From: Anaeromicrobium sediminis
GTDB lineage: Bacteria; Bacillota; Clostridia; Peptostreptococcales; Thermotaleaceae
Direction of reading: 5' to 3'
DNA length: 64,000 nt
NCBI RefSeq assembly: GCF_002270055.1
Contig: NZ_NIBG01000016.1
Coordinates: 16,676-80,675 of the forward strand
Made by a program: the position numbers and the translations under genes. Of this stretch, positions 1-8,078 are shown in pieces. Each line of letters starts with the position of its first letter. The first letter of the stretch is position 1. The notes beneath the pieces were generated by a model. The model had not been told where the DNA came from. It saw only the letters and a program-made list of their open reading frames with translations, and searched no databases.

Positions 1-955
1 GCATCAAAAATATAATATCGCTAATCAATCGATTTAAATGATCCGTTTCCTGTAGGATAATTGATGTGAACTCTTGGGCCTCTTCCTTGTCTTTTGCCAT
101 ACCTAGATGAAGTGATTCCGTATAACCTCTGATCAAACCTACAGGGGTTTTAAACTCATGGGATACACTAGCCAAAAACCGCTTTTGTAGTTGTAGCTCT
201 TTTTGAAGGTCAGTATTGGTATGCTTTAAATCACTAATAGTGGAATGGAGCTTTTCAGATATTCTATTAATACTTTTGCCCAGTATACCAACTTCATCCT
301 TTAAAGTTCCATGATATCGCTCTGAAAAATCCAAATTAGCAATCTTACTGGTAATTTCCGTTATCTCTAATATAGGTCTTACTATTCTTCGTGACATGTA
401 ATTGGCAATGATTACCCCTATTATTAAGATACCTATACCAATCATAAGGATAAAATCATTAGCAATAGCTACATTTTCACTAACCTGCTGCAAAGGCTGG
501 GCAATCAGTAAAAAATGATCCTTCCTTAGCTGTGCCACTAAAGTGATATCATATTGTTTACTATCATCCCGTTTCAAGGCTTGATAGAATACCTTTCCAT
601 CAGTAAGCTCTTTTTCATTTTTTTTCATGAACTCTTTTTGAAACTTGGATAGATGTAACCTATTACCTTCTTTAAACTCAGGTGCCGATGAAAGGACTAT
701 ATCATACTTTTCGTTAACAACCAGATACTTGTATCCATTATCCGAATTGCGCCTTCGTAAAATATCTAGAAATTTACGATCTGATATGCCCCGATACTCC
801 TCTAATAGTTCCTCATATTCTTTAACAAAAGTTGCCTTGGTTTTAAATATATAGTAATCTTCAAGAAAAATAGAGTTTACCAAGATCATTGATCCAATTA
901 ATAGGGTCAATAAAACTACCATGGCTAACATCCATTTCATTGTTATGGATTTCAT
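1..955 (-). CDS. Sensor histidine kinase, C-terminus cut by window edge
   Basis: Membrane sensor kinase; the first ~318 residues are present and the ATP-binding domain lies outside the window. The N-terminus has a membrane segment at about residues 8-28, then an extracytoplasmic stretch of ~130 residues, a second membrane segment near 165-185, a HAMP linker, and a HisKA helix with the phospho-acceptor His in SVSHEFKTP at about residue 266. The ATG overlaps the stop codon of the upstream response regulator by one base (TAATG), so the two are co-transcribed and should be a cognate pair. The signal is not identifiable. Family assignment is firm. Confidence 0.93.
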   Translation of the reverse strand, partial: MKSITMKWMLAMVVLLTLLIGSMILVNSIFLEDYYIFKTKATFVKEYEELLEEYRGISDRKFLDILRRRNSDNGYKYLVVNEKYDIVLSSAPEFKEGNRLHLSKFQKEFMKKNEKELTDGKVFYQALKRDDSKQYDITLVAQLRKDHFLLIAQPLQQVSENVAIANDFILMIGIGILIIGVIIANYMSRRIVRPILEITEITSKIANLDFSERYHGTLKDEVGILGKSINRISEKLHSTISDLKHTNTDLQKELQLQKRFLASVSHEFKTPVGLIRGYTESLHLGMAKDKEEAQEFTSIILQETDHLNRLISDIIFLM

Positions 956-1632
956 TAGTCAACACCTCTATAAGAATATCCTTTATTTCTCAAGGTCCTA
1001 ATACGTTTTCCTATCTCGCCTAATCTGGCACGGAGGCTCTTAATGTGGGTATCAACTGTTCTGGGATCCCCAAAATAATTATATCCCCATACTTTGTCTA
1101 AAATCTGCTCGCGAGAAAGGACAATGGACTTATTAAGTACTAAACACATTAAAAGTTCATACTCCTTTGGTCTCAAGGAAATCCTTTTGTCATCAATGTA
1201 AACAGAGTTTGTTGATTCCTCAAAAGCCATGCCTTCATCATGGAATTGCTCTTGTTCATTTCTTCGTACTCGACGTAGTAACCCACCCACACGGGCAATA
1301 AGAACTTCATGTGAAAAGGGTTTGGAAATATAGTCATCTGCACCCTTTTCAATACCGTGAACCTCATTAGTTACATCCCCTAAGGCAGTTAACATTATAA
1401 TGGGAATACTGGATTTTTCTCTAATCTCTTGGCAGGTTTGCCAGCCATTGAGCTTAGGCATCATAACATCTAAGATAACTAGATCAATATCATTACATTG
1501 GTTTAATATATCTATGACCTCGTTGCCATCACTGACAGTGAGCACCTCATAATTTGCCTGCTCTAGAAACATCTTAACAAGTCTTCTGTAATTGGCTTCA
1601 TCATCAGCAACGAGTATTTTACCTATCATCAT
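955..1632 (-). CDS. OmpR/PhoB-family response regulator
   Basis: Receiver domain at residues ~1-118 with the acidic pair VADDE, phospho-acceptor Asp in VILDVMMP (about residue 53) and conserved Lys in YISKPF. A winged-helix DNA-binding domain follows (RPKEYELLMCLV, then the DPRTVDTHIKSLR recognition region). I chose the ATG at 1632 (a second ATG follows directly) because AAGGGGAC lies just upstream; an in-frame TTG at 1647 would leave no room for that site. It precedes and overlaps the histidine kinase, forming a two-component operon. Target genes are unknown; the neighbouring lipoprotein is on the same strand but has its own terminator. Confidence 0.93.
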   Translation of the reverse strand: MMIGKILVADDEANYRRLVKMFLEQANYEVLTVSDGNEVIDILNQCNDIDLVILDVMMPKLNGWQTCQEIREKSSIPIIMLTALGDVTNEVHGIEKGADDYISKPFSHEVLIARVGGLLRRVRRNEQEQFHDEGMAFEESTNSVYIDDKRISLRPKEYELLMCLVLNKSIVLSREQILDKVWGYNYFGDPRTVDTHIKSLRARLGEIGKRIRTLRNKGYSYRGVD

Positions 1633-1802
1633 AAAGTCCCCTTTCAATCTATGGAGTAGATGGAGTATCGCCCTAAATAACCTATGGGGTACTCTTTGGA
1701 TATATTATAACATTCTTAATATCTGAAGAAGGTAATAAAAACCTAAGAATATGAAGTTCTTTCGTTCTAGGCCATATTCCTATTGGAGAAATGACCTAGA
1801 AT

Positions 1803-1836
1803 AATAACCCATCTTCATTTACGAAGATGGGTTATT
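1803..1836 (-). terminator. Hairpin terminator after lipoprotein gene
   Basis: A perfect 14-bp stem (AATAACCCATCTTC with its complement) and a 6-base loop, 15 bases beyond the stop codon of the minus-strand lipoprotein gene. The U-run is weak, so it may work poorly. Confidence 0.7.
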
Positions 1837-1850
1837 GTATTATCAGATAC

Positions 1851-3410
1851 TTATTTAAAGAGGAAATCTGTATCAATGATATTAGGCATCTCAATAGGTT
1901 CAGAGTATAGGAAGGCTCCTTCAACTTGGTAATCATCCAGATTTCTAAGTTTTATTAACTGCTCCTTTTGTTTCTCTGTCAAAGTCTTATATACCTTACT
2001 AAAATGAGTAGCATAACTGTGCACAATCTCACCGTCAAGTTCACCATATTTTCTAGATAGCTGGATCACAGTTTCCTCATCAACATCGTTACCCTTCATA
2101 AACTCGCGTAATTGTTTTGCTATTGTTCTTCTTGTTTCAACGATTTCAAGGAGTTCATCCCTTTGAATATCTACTAAGTCCGTAATTAGCTTTTTCTGCT
2201 CCTCTGTCAATATATTTAAAAAATCCTTACCACTATCACCTGTGATATTAGTACCAATAGAATAGTCAGGGTTACCCATAGCCGGAATATCCTTCATATA
2301 AAAAGAACCAAAATAAGTTCCATGTCTTTCAGGGCAGAAGTATGTATCGCTTTCAACATCTCCTGCATACCAGCTAAACATCTCACTGGCATAGGTCATG
2401 ACTAAAACGTGTTGTTCGTGAGTCATTTCTCTCTTATCGATCTGATCCTGTTTTGTGGGCCATGTCAACGAACTACCCTCAGCCATTTTATCAAGATAGG
2501 TTCTTTGCTCATCATCCAATGAATTGATAATATTTCCAAGTACCTTTGCTCGATTATAGCTAAGTAATCCATCAATTTCATACAAATCACTTGAATAATC
2601 AGTCACTGCATTTAGACTTAAAGCAGTGGTTTCATTCGGCATATTGTCTCCAAGTAGTCGGCGGAATGCCTCCATCAATGGGAAACGACTATACCCGTAG
2701 TCTTTAAGAAGCTCTTCCTGTTCCACAGCTAAGGTTTTTAACTGATCAATCTGTGAATCATTTAAAATATATAGAACATTATTAGCAACACGTGGTACAA
2801 AAGTCGTGTTGTGTCCAAGCTCTCCTGCATCTACATCTCTAAGGTATTGAAATCCAAAGAAGTCTGATACTTTCCCAGGAGGAAAGAATGAATCGCTACC
2901 CAATTCGCCAGTAAAAAATGCAAGGGCATCAAAGGCTATAGTATGCAACTGGGCATTGTCTGAAATGGCCTGCTGAACAGAATAACGCTGACCAGGTTTT
3001 TTCTCAGTATTTTTTTCAGGTTTTTCTGTTTTATTCTTTGGCTGGTTAGTATTCTTATTCTTGGGTTGATTAGCATCTTTATTTGATGAAGGTGGCGGAT
3101 CTAATCTACCGATTATAGTTGGATCAAAACCTGCTGACTTAATGGCTTCCTCTAGTTTTTTACCACCTTTAAAGCCAGCAGCTCTGAATGATTCATTAAT
3201 GGCCTTAGCCTCTTCTACAGTTAAAGCCGAAAAATCATAATTGGATAAGATAGACTTAATTTTCTTCACCATATCTTCATCTATTTTCTGTACTTCTACA
3301 CGTGCTTGCTCCTCAGGTTCAACAGCTTCTGGTTCCATGGTTGAACATCCAATACTACTGAACAACAAGCCTGTAATAATCAACGAATTAATAAATTTTT
3401 TCTTAAACAT
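1851..3410 (-). CDS. Lipoprotein with two related ~150-residue repeats, unknown function
   Basis: 519 residues. The N-terminus is a lipoprotein signal (hydrophobic stretch, then a Cys at residue 22 in SSIGC), so it should be anchored to the outer face of the membrane. Residues ~30-90 contain a helical acidic segment, followed by a low-complexity Asn/Lys/Pro-rich linker (~100-140). Two similar modules follow: the first around 155-270 (FFTGELGSDSFFPPGKVSDFFGFQYL, shortened here to its key features: Ser-Asp-Ser/Thr-(F/Y)-F-x-P, then FFGFQYLRD) and the second around 330-450 (SDTYFCPERHGTYFGSFYMKD). Each is followed by a charged helix with LNDSQIDQL or LTEEQKKL. RBS GGGAGGAAAAATT precedes ATG. I do not recognise the family; the (D/E)EQ-rich helices resemble periplasmic metal or stress sensors, but that is only an impression. 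Confidence 0.85.
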   Translation of the reverse strand: MFKKKFINSLIITGLLFSSIGCSTMEPEAVEPEEQARVEVQKIDEDMVKKIKSILSNYDFSALTVEEAKAINESFRAAGFKGGKKLEEAIKSAGFDPTIIGRLDPPPSSNKDANQPKNKNTNQPKNKTEKPEKNTEKKPGQRYSVQQAISDNAQLHTIAFDALAFFTGELGSDSFFPPGKVSDFFGFQYLRDVDAGELGHNTTFVPRVANNVLYILNDSQIDQLKTLAVEQEELLKDYGYSRFPLMEAFRRLLGDNMPNETTALSLNAVTDYSSDLYEIDGLLSYNRAKVLGNIINSLDDEQRTYLDKMAEGSSLTWPTKQDQIDKREMTHEQHVLVMTYASEMFSWYAGDVESDTYFCPERHGTYFGSFYMKDIPAMGNPDYSIGTNITGDSGKDFLNILTEEQKKLITDLVDIQRDELLEIVETRRTIAKQLREFMKGNDVDEETVIQLSRKYGELDGEIVHSYATHFSKVYKTLTEKQKEQLIKLRNLDDYQVEGAFLYSEPIEMPNIIDTDFLFK

Positions 3411-3617
3411 AATTTTTCCTCCCTCAAATATATTTTTATTCTTTTTAGCTTTCTTATGGCTATTATAAAAGAGTTATATGAGAACCATGTGATAACTGGA
3501 GTTTTTTTGTAAAAAAATATTATGTAGTCTCAAATAGCTTTGTTTATTTAAACACAACAGAATCAAATAATTCATATTATGGTATGTAAATAGTAATCTG
3601 AAAGGAGACAGTCAAAA

Positions 3618-5153
3618 ATGACTTTATCCAAATTTGTAGATGAACTGCCAGTAATTAGAACTCTAAAGCCCAAGGGCATGATGGATGGGGTTCCTTATTA
3701 CCAAATAAGAATGCAGCAATGTAGACAGAAGCTCCATAGAGATCTTCCGAGAACTACTGTATGGGGATTTGAAGGGAATTATCCGGGACCAACTATTGAG
3801 GTTAATAGGGGGGAATGGATAAAGGTTAAGTGGATAAATGATCTTCCACAAAGACATTTGCTTCCTATTGATACTACAGTACATGGTGCTGAAGCCAACA
3901 AACCTAGAGTAAGAACTGTAGTACATCTTCATGGGGGAGTGGTACGGCCAGAAAGTGATGGATATCCAGATGCATGGTTTACTAGGGGATATAGACAAGT
4001 AGGACCTCTTTTTACCAGAAAAATATATGATTATCCAAATAGACAACGTGGGACTACCCTATGGTATCATGCCCATGCAATTGGTATTACACGTCTTAAT
4101 GTATATGCAGGATTAGCGGGTGGATATATAATCCGTGACCCCTTAGAAGAATATCTTAATCTTCCTAAAGGACCCTATGAAATGCTTTTGCTCATTCAAG
4201 ATAGATCCTTTAATGCTGATGGCTCCCTTTATTATCCCATTGGGCCAGAGCCACCTGTACCAAATGTTTGTCCTTCTGTAGTTCCTGATTTTTTCGGAGA
4301 TAACATATTAGTTAATGGAAAGATTTGGCCATATTTAGATGTTGAACCAAGAAAGTATAGATTTCGAATTATAAATGGCTCAAACTCAAGGTTCTATAGA
4401 ATGAAACTTTCTTCAGGTCAGCCCTTTTATCAAATCGGAACGGACGGAGGTTTGCTTAATACGCCTATTATAACGAAACAGATTTTATTAGCTCCTGCGG
4501 AACGTGCTGATGTTATAATAGATTTCTCTAAATTCAAGGGCCATAATATTGTGATAACTAATGACGCTCCTTCACCATATCCAAGGGGAAATCCTGTTAA
4601 TGTGGACACTGAAGGCCAGATTATGCAATTTAGAGTATGTCTTCCACTTTCAAGCTATGATTTTAGCATTATCCCATGTAGGTTAAATACAATAATACCT
4701 TTAAAGGAGAGCTGTGCAAGATTAATAAGGAATCTTACCCTTGTAAGAGAAACTGATAAATTTGGAAGGGCATTTCTTCTTCTTGACGGAAAGCGATGGG
4801 ATGATCCAATTACAATTAAACCGCGACTGGGTAGTATAGAGGTTTGGAATCTAATTAATTTAGCAAACTCTACTCATCCAATACACCTTCACTTAGTTAA
4901 TTTTCAAATTCTAGGTAGACAACCCTTTCATGTTGAATACTACAATAAAACTGGGCAGATTCTTCCTACTGGACCAGCAATATTACCTGACCTTAATGAA
5001 AGGGGATGGAAGGATACAGTAAGAGCAAATCCTGGTGAAATTACTAGAATAATTATGAGATTTGTTCCATATGCAGGCTTATATCCTTGGCATTGCCATA
5101 TACTAGAACATGAAGACCATGAGATGATGAGACCCTATGAAATTATAAATTGA
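3618..5153 (+). CDS. Multicopper oxidase, CotA/bilirubin-oxidase type
   Basis: 511 residues, the usual length of CotA laccases, with three cupredoxin domains. All four copper-binding motifs are intact: HLHGG at about residue 103, WYHAHA at 149, HPIHLHL at 420 and WHCHILEHEDHEMM at 491, giving the type 1 Cys-His-Met site and the trinuclear cluster. There is no signal peptide, which fits a spore-coat CotA homologue rather than a secreted or Tat-exported enzyme. RBS AAAGGAGACAG lies 7 bases before ATG. It stands alone, divergent from the lipoprotein gene and followed by its own terminator. The physiological substrate is unknown; an O2-using enzyme in an anaerobe is most easily explained by a role in the spore. 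Confidence 0.93.
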   Translation: MTLSKFVDELPVIRTLKPKGMMDGVPYYQIRMQQCRQKLHRDLPRTTVWGFEGNYPGPTIEVNRGEWIKVKWINDLPQRHLLPIDTTVHGAEANKPRVRTVVHLHGGVVRPESDGYPDAWFTRGYRQVGPLFTRKIYDYPNRQRGTTLWYHAHAIGITRLNVYAGLAGGYIIRDPLEEYLNLPKGPYEMLLLIQDRSFNADGSLYYPIGPEPPVPNVCPSVVPDFFGDNILVNGKIWPYLDVEPRKYRFRIINGSNSRFYRMKLSSGQPFYQIGTDGGLLNTPIITKQILLAPAERADVIIDFSKFKGHNIVITNDAPSPYPRGNPVNVDTEGQIMQFRVCLPLSSYDFSIIPCRLNTIIPLKESCARLIRNLTLVRETDKFGRAFLLLDGKRWDDPITIKPRLGSIEVWNLINLANSTHPIHLHLVNFQILGRQPFHVEYYNKTGQILPTGPAILPDLNERGWKDTVRANPGEITRIIMRFVPYAGLYPWHCHILEHEDHEMMRPYEIIN

Positions 5154-5167
5154 ATCTTAAAAGCTTT

Positions 5168-5216
5168 TAAGATACGAGGGGTTATTCCAAACTGTCCCCT
5201 TGTATCTATTCTTATA
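5168..5216 (+). terminator. Terminator after multicopper oxidase
   Basis: Stem GATACGAGGGG with its near-complement CCCCTTGTATC (one G-U pair) around a 14-base loop, followed by TATTCTTAT. Confidence 0.75.
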
Positions 5217-5429
5217 GATAATAGGAGACAATTTGATATTGACAATATATGCTATAATCATAAGTAATATATTATTGAAGAAACTTTTACATATGTCAGG
5301 TTTACTGATAGTCATGTACAGAGTGGATTAGTTATGAGAAAAATTTTATTAGGACAGTATTTCAAAAGTATTTTTATATATGAATTAAAGGAAATAAATT
5401 TATATATTAGATGTGGGGGCGGATTAAAT

Positions 5430-5840
5430 ATGGATACAAAATATGTTATTATTATTCAGTGTGATATTGCACACAGGAGATGTAGTGGCTTTGCCTGTAC
5501 AAATGCTTTTTACAATAAGGAAGGAGCATTTGAAAATTATGATGAAGGTATAAAGCACATTTCTTTTACGTGTGGTGGATGCTGTGGAAAAGGCTTAGCA
5601 GCTAAATTAGAACATTTTGCTAAAAAATCTAGAAAAATTAATAACATAAATAAAAATGAAGTTGTCATTCACTTATCTTCGTGTATAGTAACTGATAATC
5701 ATCATTATGATAGATGTCCTCATATTGATTATATTAAAAGCATTATAGTAAAAAAGGGATATAAAAACCTAGTAGAAGGTTCCTATTTAAGTAAAAATGC
5801 TCAGAAGAAAAGAGATCAAGGCATATATACTTCTTATTAA
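5430..5840 (+). CDS. CGGC-domain protein
   Basis: Small cysteine-rich cytoplasmic protein of 136 residues. It begins with a hydrophobic strand and IIQCDIAHRRCSGFACTNAF, carries the signature TCGGCCGKG near residue 50, and has further conserved positions in HLSSCIVTDNHHYDRCPH. This matches the CGGC domain family, thought to bind a metal or Fe-S centre through its cysteines; no reaction is established. ATG at 5430 is preferred because GGGGGCGG lies 6-10 bases upstream; the open frame extends to 5334 but those residues are low-complexity. A strong terminator follows, so it is monocistronic. Confidence 0.82.
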   Translation: MDTKYVIIIQCDIAHRRCSGFACTNAFYNKEGAFENYDEGIKHISFTCGGCCGKGLAAKLEHFAKKSRKINNINKNEVVIHLSSCIVTDNHHYDRCPHIDYIKSIIVKKGYKNLVEGSYLSKNAQKKRDQGIYTSY

Positions 5841-5858
5841 AAAAATATAAAAGTGATT

Positions 5859-5912
5859 AAACGTCGTTACGCTATTTACTGTAAAAGGTATTATAGGTAC
5901 GACGTTTTTTTA
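5859..5912 (+). terminator. Terminator after CGGC gene
   Basis: AAACGTCGT pairs with ACGACGTTT across a loop of about 30 bases (with some inner pairing), followed by a run of U. Confidence 0.75.
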
Positions 5913-6008
5913 GTATATTTCTTTAGAGCGTTGTGTTATAAGCGAATGCTTTTTTAGAGAATCTAAGATTGATAAAAATCTGACAATTCAAATTATTCAA
6001 AAAACATA

Positions 6009-6043
6009 TTGCGAAAAATAATCGAAACTGGTATACTAGTTTC
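6009..6043 (+). promoter_or_regulatory. Promoter with overlapping GntR-type operator
   Basis: TTGCGA (6009-6014), a 17-base spacer, then TATACT (6032-6037). The -10 box lies inside a 20-base near-perfect palindrome, GAAACTGGTATACTAGTTTC (6024-6043, one mismatched pair). A second copy of the core, TGGTATACCA, is a perfect palindrome at 6165-6174. GntR/FadR-family regulators commonly bind GTATAC-centred palindromes, so I infer autoregulation by the GntR gene at 6346. The roughly 300-base leader between holds no convincing gene. Confidence 0.55.
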
Positions 6044-6164
6044 AAAGAGAAATGATAAAAAAAATAAAAAAGTGCATAAAACATAATGGGGGAGAGGTGA
6101 AATTTAACAAAACAATGATAAATATAGGTAAAATCATAAATATTTAATAAACGCTAAAACATTT

Positions 6165-6174
6165 TGGTATACCA
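6165..6174. promoter_or_regulatory. Second GTATAC palindrome (putative GntR operator)
   Basis: Perfect 10-base palindrome TGGTATACCA, sharing GGTATAC with the site at 6024-6043 and lying between it and the gntR start. Two similar sites about 130 bases apart suggest cooperative or looped repression. Confidence 0.45.
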
Positions 6175-6345
6175 GAAGAGACGGTTATTCTTCAATTTGT
6201 TATATTGAAATCTATAAAAAGCAAGCGGTGTTTGTCTAAATGATTTTAATATGATTAAATATATGTATATATTTTTAGCAAATACTGAGTTTAAACAGAG
6301 ATGCTACTTTATAGATTATATATGAAAAAACAAAGGAGAATAATT

Positions 6346-6987
6346 ATGGGAAATTTAAAGATGACAGATGAAATTTGCAAGGACATTAAAAATAAAATTT
6401 TAGTTGGAGAATTAAAAGAAAACACAAAAATTAGTGAGAGATATCTTGGAAACCTTTATGACACATCAAGGACAACAATTAGGAGTGCAATTAATAAACT
6501 AAAAGATGATGGGTGGCTTTATGTTCAAGCAAAATCAGGCACATATGTATCACCTGTAGATACGAAAGCAATAAGTGATAACTTTCAGGTTAGATTGCTA
6601 CTTGAACCCAATATGCTTTTACTGGCCATACCTAACATTACTAATGAAGACATTTTGCGTTTGAAAAAAAATTGTGACTCCATGGAAAATGGTGATACTG
6701 AAAAATATGGCTATTATGAAGCTGATAACCATAATGTAATAAAAGAAAAAACAGACAATAAAGTTATTGTTAACATTATAAATGATATGATGGATAACAT
6801 TTTAAGAATAACTTCTAAGACTTCATTGTTAGATAAAAGAAAAGAAGCAAGTATAAATGAGTGGAGAAAAATAATTCATTATCTTGAATTAGGTGATGGA
6901 TATATGGCCAGTCAATATATGACCCAACATATAATTAACTCATCAGATACATTTAAAAAAAATTTTCATATTGACATAGATTCATAA
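6346..6987 (+). CDS. GntR/FadR-family transcriptional regulator
   Basis: 213 residues. An N-terminal winged helix (YLGNLYDTSRTTIRSAINKL, then DGWLYVQAKSGTYVSPV at residues ~30-75) is followed by an all-helical FCD-type ligand-binding domain (NFQVRLLLEPNMLLLAI onward). The ATG at 6346 follows AAAGGAGAATAATT; the frame is open to 6301 but without a ribosome site. It sits directly upstream of the ornithine-cyclodeaminase-family and NhaC genes, so it probably controls them and itself through the GTATAC palindromes upstream. FCD-domain GntR proteins usually sense carboxylic or amino acids. The middle of the FCD domain looks short, around HNVIKEKTDN. Confidence 0.9.
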   Translation: MGNLKMTDEICKDIKNKILVGELKENTKISERYLGNLYDTSRTTIRSAINKLKDDGWLYVQAKSGTYVSPVDTKAISDNFQVRLLLEPNMLLLAIPNITNEDILRLKKNCDSMENGDTEKYGYYEADNHNVIKEKTDNKVIVNIINDMMDNILRITSKTSLLDKRKEASINEWRKIIHYLELGDGYMASQYMTQHIINSSDTFKKNFHIDIDS

Positions 6988-6988
6988 G

Positions 6989-7045
6989 ATGATTAGATCC
7001 TCCTAATGGATCATCATAATATGAATTTAGAGTACAATATGATGA
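6989..7045 (+). promoter_or_regulatory. Overlapping inverted repeats before the OCD-family gene
   Basis: GATCC...GGATC flanked by ATGAT...ATCAT (6989-7017) overlaps a second possible hairpin of TCATCAT-ATAT (7011-7022) with ATATGATGA (7037-7045). The two share the segment TCATCAT, so they are mutually exclusive as RNA structures. They lie between gntR and the next ribosome site. There is no U-run, so an operator or translational switch is as likely as a terminator. Confidence 0.3.
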
Positions 7046-7068
7046 CTAATTTTTAGGAGGATGAAAAT

Positions 7069-8043
7069 ATGGAAAAATTAGAATTTTTATATTTATCAGA
7101 AGAAGATATTTTAGGTCTTAATATTTCATGGGAAGAGGTATTTGGGAGTGTTGAAAAAGCTTTAAAAGAACATGGTGAGAAGACAGTTGAAAATCCACCT
7201 AAACCTGGTGTTCATAGTTTAAGCAATTCATTTATACATGCTATGCCAGCATATCTAGAGCAAATGCAAGCCATAGGATTAAAATGGGTGAGCGGATATC
7301 CACCTAATCGTGAAAAGAATTTACCCGTAATAAATGGATTACAGATAATAAATTGTGCACAAACAGGTGTACCGTTAGCTGTAATGAATGCAACTTGGAC
7401 TACAACTGTAAGAACTGCTGCAGTATCTGCCGTAACAGCAATGCGCTGTGCTAGAAAGGATTCAGAAGTAGTTGGAATAATAGGAGCAGGAGTTCAAGGG
7501 AGAATTAATATTATAGCATTGAAAAAAATATTACCACAAATTAAAAAATGTAAAGTTTATGATATATTCCCAGCTGCTTCAGATGGTTTCAGAGAGGAAA
7601 TATCAAAAAAACTAGATATTGAAATTGAAATTGTAAGTAGTCCTGAAGAAGCTGTAAGAAATTCAGACATAGTAATAACAGCAACTCAAAAACTACCAGA
7701 GCCAATTGTTAAATATGAATGGCTGAAAGAAGGGGTCTTAGGACTTCCGTTAGAATCAAGTAGAGCTTGGACCAATGAGGCTTTGTTTGGAGTTGATAAA
7801 TTTATTAATGATGATTTAGAACAAGCTAAATTATATCAATCACAAGGAGCATTTTCAGGTGGAATCCCTGAGTTACATGCTGAAACTGGAGAGGTTATCG
7901 CAGGATTGAAGGCAGGAAGGGAAAACGATACCGAGAAGATAATCGCAATGAATATAGGCTTAGCCTGTGAGGATATTTCTTTTGGAAAGTATATATATGA
8001 GAAGGCCATGGAAAAAGGTGTTGGAAGTAAACTACAACTTTAA
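7069..8043 (+). CDS. Ornithine cyclodeaminase / mu-crystallin family protein
   Basis: 324 residues, the normal length for the family. NAD(P)-binding signature VVGIIGAGVQGRINI at about residue 140; substrate-side residues include the Lys in IGLKWVSGYPPNR and the conserved Arg in TTTVRTAAVSA. Family members deaminate ornithine to proline, make or reduce cyclic imino acids, or act as alanine/opine-type dehydrogenases, so the substrate cannot be fixed from sequence. TAGGAGGATGAAAAT precedes ATG. It is followed after 35 bases by an NhaC-type transporter and preceded by a GntR regulator; together they suggest uptake or exchange plus catabolism of an amino-acid-like compound. Confidence 0.88.
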   Translation: MEKLEFLYLSEEDILGLNISWEEVFGSVEKALKEHGEKTVENPPKPGVHSLSNSFIHAMPAYLEQMQAIGLKWVSGYPPNREKNLPVINGLQIINCAQTGVPLAVMNATWTTTVRTAAVSAVTAMRCARKDSEVVGIIGAGVQGRINIIALKKILPQIKKCKVYDIFPAASDGFREEISKKLDIEIEIVSSPEEAVRNSDIVITATQKLPEPIVKYEWLKEGVLGLPLESSRAWTNEALFGVDKFINDDLEQAKLYQSQGAFSGGIPELHAETGEVIAGLKAGRENDTEKIIAMNIGLACEDISFGKYIYEKAMEKGVGSKLQL

Positions 8044-8078
8044 AAAATTCAAAGATTAATAATTAAAGGAGGTTTAAC

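Noticed and set aside
645..854. Open frame opposite the histidine kinase
   Set aside because: Antisense to a conserved sensor kinase and without ribosome site or motif.
3540..3617. SigK-type promoter before the multicopper oxidase
   Set aside because: CATATTATG is near, but the full CATANNNTA with a properly spaced -35 is not there; too weak to call.
5232..5262. Promoter TTGACA plus TATAAT before the CGGC gene
   Set aside because: The boxes are only 8 bases apart, so they cannot work together; TATAAT alone is not enough.
5334..5429. Upstream extension of the CGGC protein
   Set aside because: No ribosome site and low-complexity residues; GGGGGCGG before 5430 supports the shorter protein.
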